From Clostridia bacterium (lineage in GTDB: Bacteria > Bacillota > Clostridia > Christensenellales > Aristaeellaceae): a stretch of DNA of 59,507 nucleotides. The position numbers and the translations under genes were made by a program. A model generated the notes under the pieces. That model was not told the DNA's origin. It did not search any database and worked only from the letters and a program-made list of their open reading frames with translations. This document shows positions 52,618 through 59,507 of this stretch, in pieces. The first letter of the stretch is position 1; the number at the start of each line of letters is the position of its first letter. The stretch is taken from positions 1 through 59,507 of the forward strand of contig JAFUZM010000058.1 in NCBI GenBank assembly GCA_017476605.1. The letters are read 5' to 3'.

Positions 52618-55600
52618 TTATCCGAGTTCCTCTTCCTTGATGTCCTTGAGTTCAACGCTTAGCATCTTTGACACACCGCGTTCCTCCATTGCCACGCCAT
52701 ACAAGCTGTCGCAGCGTTCCATTGTTCCCTTACGATGGGTAACAATAACAAACTGTGTTTCTTTTGAAAAGTCCTTTAAATAATCTGCAAAAGTTGAAAT
52801 ATTTCCGTCATCCAGTGCCGCCTCAATCTCATCAAGAAAACAAAACGGCGTTGGCTTAAGACGCAGCATGGCAAACAGGATGGCAATCGCGGTCAGTGCA
52901 CGCTCGCCGCCCGAGAGCAGCGACAGCATCTGCAGCTTCTTTCCCGGCGGTTGCGCGACAATATCAATACCGCAGGAAAGTACATCATCCTCATCCTGAA
53001 GTCTCAGCTCCGCATATCCACCGTCAAAGAGCTTTTTAAACGTTTCGTTCAGATACTCCTGAAGCAGGCGGAAGCTCTCAAGGAACTGTTTTTCCATCTT
53101 CTGCTGAAGCTCATCAATGATCTTCTGGAGATCCTCCTGCCCTTTAAGCAGGTCATCCCGCTGCGTCGTGAGTCCATCATACCGCTCCTTGGTATTGCGA
53201 TACTCCTCAACTGCCGAAACATTGACATTGCCCATGCCACGGATTTCCGTCCGAATCTCAGCGGCACGGCGTTCGCCCTTGCCGATTTCGAAATTCGGAT
53301 CCTGATATTCCTTTGCACCGGCATAGGTGAGCTCATATTCATCCCAGATTTTGTTTCTCAGCTGATCAAGCTCGCTCTGAAGACGGTTCAAAACCAGCTC
53401 CGCCTTATGATCCCGGTCATTGGAGGCCGCAAGAGACTCCCGGATCGAATCAATCTTCAGCGTGATCTCATTGATCCTGTTTTGAATTCTGGTCCTCTCC
53501 GCCTGCTTTGTCTCAAGCTCCCGGTTTGCCCTGGCGAGCATCTCTTTGCAGGCATCCTGCTCCTTTACTCTTTGAGCGATCTCCTCCGTCTGCCGCTGAT
53601 GCTGCAGCGTTTCCGATTCGATGGCTGCCTCGATTTCGCCAAGTTCGCCCGCAATTCTTGTTTCATCCTGGGCCAGTCGCTTTCCATCACGAATCAGCGC
53701 TTCAAAATCGCGTCTCAGAGCACCAACATTGATTCGGAGCGTCTGCCCTTCCTCGCGTCTTTCCTCGAGCGCTTTTCTCGCTTCATAGAGCGCATCGCTG
53801 AGTTCACCTGTCAGCTGATTGAGCTCCTCGCTTGACTGTGCTTCGCCCTCCTGAGAGGTATGAATGTGTTCAAGCTGATCATCAATCTCGGCAATGGAGC
53901 GTTTGATCTGCGCCAGCAGGGTATCGCTGTCTGTCTCTTCCTTTCTCTGCTCCTCCAGTTTCCCCTCAAGAACATGAATGCGCTCCTCAGCAATGGAAAC
54001 ATCAATTCGCAGCTGGTTGAGCGCCTGATACAGCGCTTCTCTTTCCCTGCGGTTCTTTTCGCGTTCCTCCTCAATGCGCTCCGAGCGTTCTTTCGCCGCC
54101 GTAATTCGACTGGCGATTTCCGCCAGCTTCTCGGTGTGCTCTTTGATTTCACGATCCCTTGACAGCAGACTGGTCATTCTTGAATTGGAACTGCCGCCTG
54201 TCATGGAGCCGCCTGAATGCATGACATCGCCCTCAAGGGTCACCAGGCGGAACGCATGTCCGCCTTTTCGCATGATTTCAATGCCTGCATCCAGGTTTTC
54301 TGCAATGACAGTTCTTCCAAGAAGGTTTTCCATGATTCCACGGTACTGAGAATCAAAGGAAATCAGCTCACTGGCAACGCCGATGCAGCCCCGCATATTC
54401 AGTACGGTGCGCTCCTGCGAATTCAGTGTGCGACCATGGATCGTCGTAATGGGCAAAAAGGTCGCCCGGCCTTTATTGTTTTGTCTGAGATATGCAATCA
54501 TATCTCTCGCAATATATTCATCCTTTGTAACGATGTTCTGCAGAGCACCACCCAGCACGGCCTCAATCGCCTTTTCATACTGCTGTGGCACCTGCATCAG
54601 AGTTGCCACTACGCCACGTACTCCAGGATTCCCCTGAGCATACTGAAGAACCTGCTTAACCGCCTGCTGATAGCCGGAATAATCCCGTTCCATCTCTTTG
54701 AGAACGTGCAGACGGCTTTCCGTTGCCCTGTACTGTCCATTGAGCTCTTCAATTCCGCTCTTGGCCTGATTCAGCCGGTTCGTGCAGTCCTGAACAGCAT
54801 GGTCCGCTGCCTGCAGACGCTTTTCCTGCTCACTGCACTCCCGATTGGCATTCTCCCGATCCGAACGTGCGGCCTCCATCTGCGTATCCAGCAGCTTGGC
54901 ATCCTCGGCAAGGGCTTCCCTTGCCATCTCTGCCTCCTCCAGCCGCTTTTGAAGATTTCCCCGCGTCGCGCCAAGACGTGCCTCTGCCGTCCTCACGTCG
55001 CTCTGCCGGTTCATGGAATCAATGATCTTTGCCTTGTGATCCTCAAGACGGTCCTCTGCCTGCTGTGCGTCCTGTACCGCCTGATCAATTTCCTGATCCT
55101 TTTCCTGGATCGACTTCTCCAGTTGATGGATCTCTGTGTCCGTTTTATCGTGATTGATTCGATTCTCGCTGATCTCTTTTCCAAGAGACTCAAGGCGGCT
55201 CTTGTGCACATCCCGTTCCTGCGTATTGGCAAGAACATCCTTTTCAAGCTGGGAAAGCTCCATTCTGAGAACGCCCAGTTCTCCCTCTCTGGCCTCGTTT
55301 TCCCTGGTCAGGTTGAGCACATCCCCGTGAGCACTGTTGACCTGCTCCTCAAGCGTTCCGACCTGCTCAGTGTACTGTTCTCTGTTTCCTGCCAGTTCAG
55401 TGACTTCTTTTTCCTCGGCTGCAATCTGCTCCTGAAGCTGGGCACGCTCCTCCTTAATCTCCTCAATTCGTTTTTCGTTCCGGTCATTTCGGATGATAAA
55501 CGAAGAGCAGTCAAGGATTCTCAGTTCGTCTCTCAGGGCAAGGAACCGTCTGGCTGTTTCGCTTGCAATCGCCAAAGGCTCCAGCTGCTTTTCCAGTTCT

Positions 55601-56187
55601 GCGATGATGTCCTCGACACGGGAGAGGTTGTCTCGCATATTTGCGAGGTGCTTTTCACTTTCCTCTTTTCGCGTACGGTATTTTGTAATTCCGGCGGCTT
55701 CCTCGAAAATTCCACGCCGGTCCTCACTTTTTTGAGACAGAATCTCATCAATTCGTCCCTGACCGATAATGGAATAACCATCCCGGCCAATTCCGGTATC
55801 CCGGAAGAGATCTATGATGTCCCGCAGCCGACAACTGCTTTTATTGATGTAATACTCACCCTCACCGGTACGATATACGCGCCGGGTGATCATGACCTCG
55901 GAATACTCGATGTCAAGGGAATGGTCGGTATTGTCAAAGACCAGGGAAACCTCACAGTATCCCATTTTCCGGCGTTTATCCGTACCGCCGAAAATGACAT
56001 CCTCCATTTTCCCGCCACGGAGAGATTTTGCGCTTTGCTCACCCAGAACCCAGCGTACAGCATCCGACAAATTGGATTTTCCGCTGCCGTTTGGTCCGAC
56101 AATGCCGGTAATGCCCTGATCAAACTGGACAACCGTCCGATCCGCAAAGGACTTAAACCCGTATATTTCCAGTCGTTTTAGCCGCAA
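52618..56187 (-). CDS. smc: Chromosome segregation protein SMC
   Basis: ATPase of the bacterial condensin, 1189 residues, typical size. The N-terminal head has IVGPNGSGKSNLSDAVRWVL (Walker A) and KSLRGGKMEDVIF. Two long coiled coils (about 170-500 and 680-1020) flank the hinge (about 515-660, GVVATLMQVPQQYEKAIEAV). The C-terminal head has LLSGGERALTAIAILFAMLR and PFCFLDEIEAALDD (Walker B). The start codon is TTG, supported by AAAGGAG nine bases upstream. The rnc-smc-ftsY order is conserved in Firmicutes. ScpA and ScpB are not in this window. Confidence 0.98.
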   Translation of the reverse strand: MRLKRLEIYGFKSFADRTVVQFDQGITGIVGPNGSGKSNLSDAVRWVLGEQSAKSLRGGKMEDVIFGGTDKRRKMGYCEVSLVFDNTDHSLDIEYSEVMITRRVYRTGEGEYYINKSSCRLRDIIDLFRDTGIGRDGYSIIGQGRIDEILSQKSEDRRGIFEEAAGITKYRTRKEESEKHLANMRDNLSRVEDIIAELEKQLEPLAIASETARRFLALRDELRILDCSSFIIRNDRNEKRIEEIKEERAQLQEQIAAEEKEVTELAGNREQYTEQVGTLEEQVNSAHGDVLNLTRENEAREGELGVLRMELSQLEKDVLANTQERDVHKSRLESLGKEISENRINHDKTDTEIHQLEKSIQEKDQEIDQAVQDAQQAEDRLEDHKAKIIDSMNRQSDVRTAEARLGATRGNLQKRLEEAEMAREALAEDAKLLDTQMEAARSDRENANRECSEQEKRLQAADHAVQDCTNRLNQAKSGIEELNGQYRATESRLHVLKEMERDYSGYQQAVKQVLQYAQGNPGVRGVVATLMQVPQQYEKAIEAVLGGALQNIVTKDEYIARDMIAYLRQNNKGRATFLPITTIHGRTLNSQERTVLNMRGCIGVASELISFDSQYRGIMENLLGRTVIAENLDAGIEIMRKGGHAFRLVTLEGDVMHSGGSMTGGSSNSRMTSLLSRDREIKEHTEKLAEIASRITAAKERSERIEEEREKNRREREALYQALNQLRIDVSIAEERIHVLEGKLEEQRKEETDSDTLLAQIKRSIAEIDDQLEHIHTSQEGEAQSSEELNQLTGELSDALYEARKALEERREEGQTLRINVGALRRDFEALIRDGKRLAQDETRIAGELGEIEAAIESETLQHQRQTEEIAQRVKEQDACKEMLARANRELETKQAERTRIQNRINEITLKIDSIRESLAASNDRDHKAELVLNRLQSELDQLRNKIWDEYELTYAGAKEYQDPNFEIGKGERRAAEIRTEIRGMGNVNVSAVEEYRNTKERYDGLTTQRDDLLKGQEDLQKIIDELQQKMEKQFLESFRLLQEYLNETFKKLFDGGYAELRLQDEDDVLSCGIDIVAQPPGKKLQMLSLLSGGERALTAIAILFAMLRLKPTPFCFLDEIEAALDDGNISTFADYLKDFSKETQFVIVTHRKGTMERCDSLYGVAMEERGVSKMLSVELKDIKEEELG

Positions 56188-56205
56188 ACCCTGCGACTCC
56201 TTTCT

Positions 56206-56955
56206 CTACTCCGCGGATTCCTCCGAATCCGGGGCCTGTTTCACTTTCGCTTTACGCTTCTTTTTCGCCTTCTCCAGCTGTTTGAGGGCTTCCTCTGCTG
56301 CAGCTTCCTCTGCCCACTGCTTCCGTGTTCCCTGGCCACGGCCAAGCTCCACGTTGTCCTTGTTCAGCACGCGTGCCGTAAATACTCTGGCGTTCGCCGG
56401 GCCGTCCTCCGCAATGATTTCATACTGAGGCGCTGCCCCGCCGTCTGTCTGCATGAGTTCCTGAAGGCGACTTTTCGCGTCTCTCAGGTCCACCTCTGCA
56501 GCCTTATACCCGTTCAGCGCACGATCTATAAACTGCTTTGCTTCCTCAAAGCCCGCATCCAGATATACGGCAGCAATGACCGCTTCCATGGCATCTGCCA
56601 GAATGGATGCTCTCTTCCTTCCGCCAAGCACTTCCTCGCCATGACCAAGGCGAAGCCAGTCCCCAAGGGAAAGGCGATTCGCTGCCTTGGCAAGATTTGC
56701 CTCACAGACGGCCGCCGATCTCCGCCTTGTCAATTGTCCCTCGTGTGACTCCGGATACATCTGATACAGTGCCTGGCTGGCACAAAGCTGCAAAACCGCG
56801 TCTCCCAAAAACTCCAGTCGCTGATTGTCTGCACACTTATTGTCTACCGCATAGGAAGGATGCGTCAGCGCCTGTTCGAGCAGCTCCAGATTCTGAAACT
56901 CAATCCCGATCTTTTTCTGGAGCCTGGCAAACTGATTTGTTTTGCCTCTTGCCAT
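56206..56955 (-). CDS. rnc: Ribonuclease III
   Basis: Cleaves double-stranded RNA in rRNA and mRNA maturation; 249 residues. The catalytic domain has NQRLEFLGDAVLQLCASQAL (signature) and DAMEAVIAAVYLDAGFE. The dsRNA-binding domain follows (about 160-235), ending AAEEALKQLEKA, with a Lys-rich tail. Its ATG overlaps the acpP stop as TAATG. Confidence 0.97.
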   Translation of the reverse strand: MARGKTNQFARLQKKIGIEFQNLELLEQALTHPSYAVDNKCADNQRLEFLGDAVLQLCASQALYQMYPESHEGQLTRRRSAAVCEANLAKAANRLSLGDWLRLGHGEEVLGGRKRASILADAMEAVIAAVYLDAGFEEAKQFIDRALNGYKAAEVDLRDAKSRLQELMQTDGGAAPQYEIIAEDGPANARVFTARVLNKDNVELGRGQGTRKQWAEEAAAEEALKQLEKAKKKRKAKVKQAPDSEESAE

Positions 56956-57185
56956 TATGCTTTCTTCTCCTCAATATAGCGAACCATATCGCCCACCGTT
57001 TTTACCTTTTCGATAGCGTCATCCTCGATGGTAATATCAAATTCACTCTCAACGTCCATCACAAGCATCATCACGCTTGCACTGTCTGCCTCAAGATCTT
57101 CCTTGAGACGGCTGGATTCCGTAATAGACTCCGCGGGAATACCCAGCTGATCCGCCACCATAGCCTGTAATTTCTCAAAAATCAT
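56955..57185 (-). CDS. acpP: Acyl carrier protein
   Basis: A 76-residue acidic four-helix protein that carries acyl chains on phosphopantetheine. The serine site reads EADSASVMMLVMDVE: the usual DSL is DSA here, so the modification serine is kept but the next residue differs. The rest is normal: MIFEKLQAMVADQLGIP, ITESSRLKEDL and KTVGDMVRYIEEKKA. It overlaps the plsX stop by four bases (ATGA) and is followed by rnc. Confidence 0.95.
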   Translation of the reverse strand: MIFEKLQAMVADQLGIPAESITESSRLKEDLEADSASVMMLVMDVESEFDITIEDDAIEKVKTVGDMVRYIEEKKA

Positions 57186-58231
57186 TTTTCTTCCTCCTGT
57201 TTCTTTGCCATCGTTTCGGTCAGTTCCGAAACGCCACTTCGAATTAATGTAACCACATCTGCATTGACCATTTCACGTGCCTGACGAATTGCACAGAAAA
57301 TCGCCCTTGCATCTGAATTGCCATGCGCTTTAATAACGGCACCCTCAACGCCCAAAAGCGGTGCACCGCCGATTTCACTGGTATCAAACTGCTTTTTGAG
57401 TCCCCGGAACGTATTTTTCGCCAGCAGACCGGCAACTTTTCCTCCGAGACTGCTCATCAGCCCGTCTTTGATGAGATGCAGAAGGAGGCTGATGGTTCCC
57501 TCTGTATTTTTTATGAGCACATTGCCGGCAAATCCGTCTGCTGCCAGCACATCACAGGTAGAGGCCAGGGCATCCCTTGCCTCAATGTTTCCTACAAAAT
57601 CAAAGATCGTCGCGTTTTTCATCAGCTGATACGCCGTCTTCGCCTGTTCGTTGCCCTTAGCCTCTTCAACGCCGATATTCAAAAGACCGACCTTTGGGCT
57701 TTCTACCTTCATGATGCGGTTCATATAAATGCTGCCCATCATGGCAAACTGCACAAGCCATTCCGGCTTGCAGTCCACATTCGCGCCGGAATCCGCCAGC
57801 AACAGTGGCCGTCCCGGGACCGGAATGACCGCACATAATGCCGGACGGTCAATTCCCTTGATCCGTCCAAGCTTAAACATGGCACCGGCCATAAGCGCGC
57901 CCGTGGAGCCCGCAGAGACAAATCCGTCTGCCTCTTTGTTCCGTACAGCATCAAAGCCCAGGCAGAAAGACGAATTCTTCTTTTTGCGCAGAGCCATCAC
58001 CGGATGCTCCTCCGTGGTGATAATCTCAGGGGCATCCATGATCTCAATCCGATCCTTGACCTTTTCGTACGTCTCCTTCATTGAGCACGTATCCAGTGCA
58101 TTTTCAATCACCTGCTGAGGACCTGCAAGGATGATCGTGACATCCGAAAATGCCTCAGCTGCGAGAATTGCACCTTCAATATTGATCATCGGTGCAAGAT
58201 CGCCGCCCATTGCATCCAGTACCAGTTTCAT
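57182..58231 (-). CDS. plsX: Phosphate acyltransferase PlsX
   Basis: Makes acyl-phosphate from acyl-ACP for phospholipid synthesis. From ATG 58231 (AGGAGG upstream) it is 349 residues. It opens with MKLVLDAMGGDLAPMINIEG, and carries the later VSAGSTGALMAGAMF, VIPVPGRPLLLADSGANVDC, VGLLNIGVEEAKG and ADGFAGNVLIKNTEGT. A long in-frame upstream start overlaps the SpoU gene and is not likely. FapR is not visible here, so regulation by it cannot be judged. Confidence 0.96.
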   Translation of the reverse strand: MKLVLDAMGGDLAPMINIEGAILAAEAFSDVTIILAGPQQVIENALDTCSMKETYEKVKDRIEIMDAPEIITTEEHPVMALRKKKNSSFCLGFDAVRNKEADGFVSAGSTGALMAGAMFKLGRIKGIDRPALCAVIPVPGRPLLLADSGANVDCKPEWLVQFAMMGSIYMNRIMKVESPKVGLLNIGVEEAKGNEQAKTAYQLMKNATIFDFVGNIEARDALASTCDVLAADGFAGNVLIKNTEGTISLLLHLIKDGLMSSLGGKVAGLLAKNTFRGLKKQFDTSEIGGAPLLGVEGAVIKAHGNSDARAIFCAIRQAREMVNADVVTLIRSGVSELTETMAKKQEEEK

Positions 58232-58274
58232 TGTCTTCCTCCTGACATGGCTCCACAGAAAGCCATTTTCTCTT

Positions 58275-59018
58275 TTACTTTTCCCCTTGTCCCACATTCT
58301 GTTGCGCCAGCGCATACATACCGATGCCGGCAGCAATTGCCAGATTGAGCGAATCAATCCGATTGCTGTGTGGGATTCTTACCGGGATACCATATTCTGC
58401 AAACGCGTCCGGCAGACCCCTGGCCTCATTTCCAAACACAAGGGAAAGTGGCCGCTGCACCTTTCCAGTAACCTCATTGAGCATTTCGGAGCCCTTCAGC
58501 ATAAACAGATACAGCTGATGATCCGCATACTGTTCCATGTAGCTTTCAAAGGTATCAAAGTACGCAATGTTTACCGAAAAGCATGCACCCATGCTCGCCC
58601 TCACAACCCTTGGGTCATCCGTATCAACCGCCGGACGGATGATGGCAATGTTCGTATATCCCATTCCCAGTGCCGTCCGGATGATTGTTCCAACATTCCC
58701 GGTATCACTGGGTTCATGGAGCACAATGTGCGCTCCCGCGGGATCCAGCCTGCCCTCCGCTTTTTCATAGACCACTGCTGCAAAGCAGTTTTCCTTTTTG
58801 GACAGACGTTCAAGTACCCGATCTGCCGTCTCAACCCGTACATGCAGGGATTCGGCTTTCTCGATCAGTGCATTAACAGGATCACTCATCCGGATCTTTG
58901 ATGAAATGAGCAGCCGATGGCATCGCTCCGGAATCGCATTCAGGCACTCCGTTGCCGGAAACAATCCCGGAGCATATGAATACGAAAGCGTCCGGTCATA
59001 GCTCTCGAGTTTTGCCAC
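58275..59018 (-). CDS. TrmH/SpoU-family RNA methyltransferase
   Basis: A 247-residue SPOUT-class enzyme. Motif 1 is LHEPSDTGNVGTIIRTALGM, motif 2 LSLVFGNEARGLPDAF, motif 3 SNRIDSLNLAIAAGIGMYAL. The N-terminal part resembles the substrate-binding domain of rRNA 2'-O-methyltransferases (AviRb/RlmB-like). The start is GTG with GAGGTG about eight bases upstream, and a good promoter lies 50 bases further. It heads the plsX-acpP-rnc-smc run. The methylated base cannot be named from sequence. Confidence 0.9.
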   Translation of the reverse strand: MAKLESYDRTLSYSYAPGLFPATECLNAIPERCHRLLISSKIRMSDPVNALIEKAESLHVRVETADRVLERLSKKENCFAAVVYEKAEGRLDPAGAHIVLHEPSDTGNVGTIIRTALGMGYTNIAIIRPAVDTDDPRVVRASMGACFSVNIAYFDTFESYMEQYADHQLYLFMLKGSEMLNEVTGKVQRPLSLVFGNEARGLPDAFAEYGIPVRIPHSNRIDSLNLAIAAGIGMYALAQQNVGQGEK

Positions 59019-59059
59019 TTGAAAAACACCTCACGTCCACTAACATGGAAATTTCATGA

Positions 59060-59088
59060 ATTATAGCAAAAAAAGCGTATCTGTTCAA
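59060..59088 (-). promoter_or_regulatory. Promoter of the spoU-plsX-acpP-rnc-smc run
   Basis: Minus strand TTGAAC (59083-59088), 17-base spacer, consensus TATAAT (59060-59065). It overlaps the 3' end of the small ORF upstream. Confidence 0.7.
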
Positions 59089-59288
59089 GATGGTGAATCA
59101 TACCCCGGCATACCATATTGCCCATATTTCCGCCACAGGTTCATTAGAGGCACGGCATCTTTCCATGGCTTGATGGTCTTATTTGATGACATCTCTTCTG
59201 AGAAGCCCGTCCATTGCAGATTCTGGAAATTGTCCATAATGTCAGAAACAAGGTTTGCAGCAAGCTCTAATTCCGGTCCGTTCATCAA
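59085..59288 (-). CDS. Small hypothetical ORF
   Basis: A 67-codon frame with protein-like composition. It begins MMNGPELELAANLVSDIMD and ends with LWRKYGQYGMPGYDSPS. GGAAG lies a few bases before the first ATG. I recognise no family. It may be a genuine small protein or the tail of a decayed gene, since aromatic-rich segments like WTGFSEEM look like part of a larger fold. It is placed between the repeat array and the spoU promoter, overlapping the promoter's -35. Confidence 0.4.
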   Translation of the reverse strand: MMNGPELELAANLVSDIMDNFQNLQWTGFSEEMSSNKTIKPWKDAVPLMNLWRKYGQYGMPGYDSPS

Positions 59289-59317
59289 GCTTCCACTTTG
59301 AAACAGCTGTCCTCCGA

Positions 59318-59507
59318 CAAGTTACCGGCAAGTGAAATCTGCCCCTATTTCCTTTGCTTTCTCAGTCGGAATAACGCTTCCAGGCAAGTTACCGGCAAGT
59401 GAAATCTGCCTCTGTTCCCCTTGCTTCCTCAGTCGGAATAACGCTTCCAGGCAAGTTACCGGCAAGTGAAATCTGCCTCTGTTTCCCTTGCTTTCTCAGT
59501 CGGAATA
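59318..59507. repeat. 67-bp tandem repeat array running off the window
   Basis: Three copies of a 67-base unit start at 59318, 59385 and 59452; the last is cut at 56 bases by the window end. Each begins CAAGTTACCGGCAAGTGAAA, and AGTCGGAATAACGCTTCCAG is constant near its end. A pyrimidine-rich middle of about 20 bases varies by a few C/T and A/G changes. At unit junctions GGCAAG is repeated directly 11 bases apart. The period is not a multiple of three, so it is not coding repeats. Confidence 0.92.

Noticed and set aside
54217-56181. 654-codon plus-strand frame opposite smc
   Set aside because: It is the complement of the SMC coiled-coil codons, rich in L, F and I as expected for such antisense frames, with no Shine-Dalgarno or family motif.
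59318-59507. CRISPR array
   Set aside because: The units are 67 bases with almost no variation in the middle part, so there are no distinct spacers, and no cas genes are nearby.

Overview
This window is a stretch of low-GC-Gram-positive (Firmicutes/Bacillota) chromosome. Gene content and order point to Clostridia, probably something near the Lachnospirales. I see no rRNA or other marker that would fix the genus. The evidence is the ftsY-smc-rnc-acpP-plsX block, the divIVA-ylmH-sepF-yggS block, the def-fmt-rsmB-rlmN-prpC-prkC-rsgA-rpe-thiN run, a PASTA kinase with its IreB partner, and sigma-A next to dnaG. All intact genes but one lie on the minus strand, so the listed order is the reverse of transcription.

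Layout from left to right: (1) 1-7,900, isoprenoid/lipid and translation genes read as rpsB, tsf, pyrH, frr, uppS, cdsA, dxr, rseP, ispG (the last cut by the window edge). (2) 7,900-15,900, a leader and promoter for rpsB, yigZ, RNase P RNA, a zinc-ribbon coiled-coil protein, a Nif3-like protein, trmK, rpoD, dnaG and a dGTPase-like HD protein. (3) 15,850-24,850, the def-to-thiN operon with the Ser/Thr kinase and phosphatase pair. (4) 25,175-26,830, the only plus-strand gene, a large membrane protein of glycosyltransferase-C type. (5) 26,890-29,650, an accessory islet: an AAA-ATPase/PD-(D/E)XK protein, an intact HTH protein of antitoxin type, a broken nucleotidyltransferase just downstream of it, and a frameshifted remnant of a secreted hydrolase-like gene.

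(6) 29,837-37,350, a compact run that looks like one transcription unit of eight genes: secreted Ltp-like protein, GIY-YIG protein, M32 carboxypeptidase, VTT membrane protein, small alarmone synthetase, response regulator, histidine kinase and a sodium-coupled amino-acid/neurotransmitter-type symporter. It is the most interesting functional grouping here. (7) 37,375-40,500, endonuclease IV, a cytoplasmic right-handed beta-helix glycosidase (GH120-like) and tRNA-Ser(GGA). (8) 40,550-52,490, DUF1292, a RuvX-DUF1292 fusion, ireB, rluD, lspA, divIVA, ylmH, sepF, yggS, an HlyD-like protein, a degenerate THUMP/methyltransferase protein, a Nudix protein, an FprA flavoprotein, dusB, an anchored hypothetical and ftsY. 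(9) 52,600-59,507, smc, rnc, acpP, plsX and a SpoU methyltransferase behind a strong promoter, then a small ORF and a 67-bp tandem repeat array running off the right end.

A recurring structural feature is a hairpin plus T-tract placed directly against the Shine-Dalgarno of the next gene inside otherwise co-directional runs (for example dxr/rseP, tsf/pyrH, rpoD/trmK, divIVA/lspA), leaving no room for a separate promoter. Assignments were made by reading the sequence and recalling family motifs; no database search was run.
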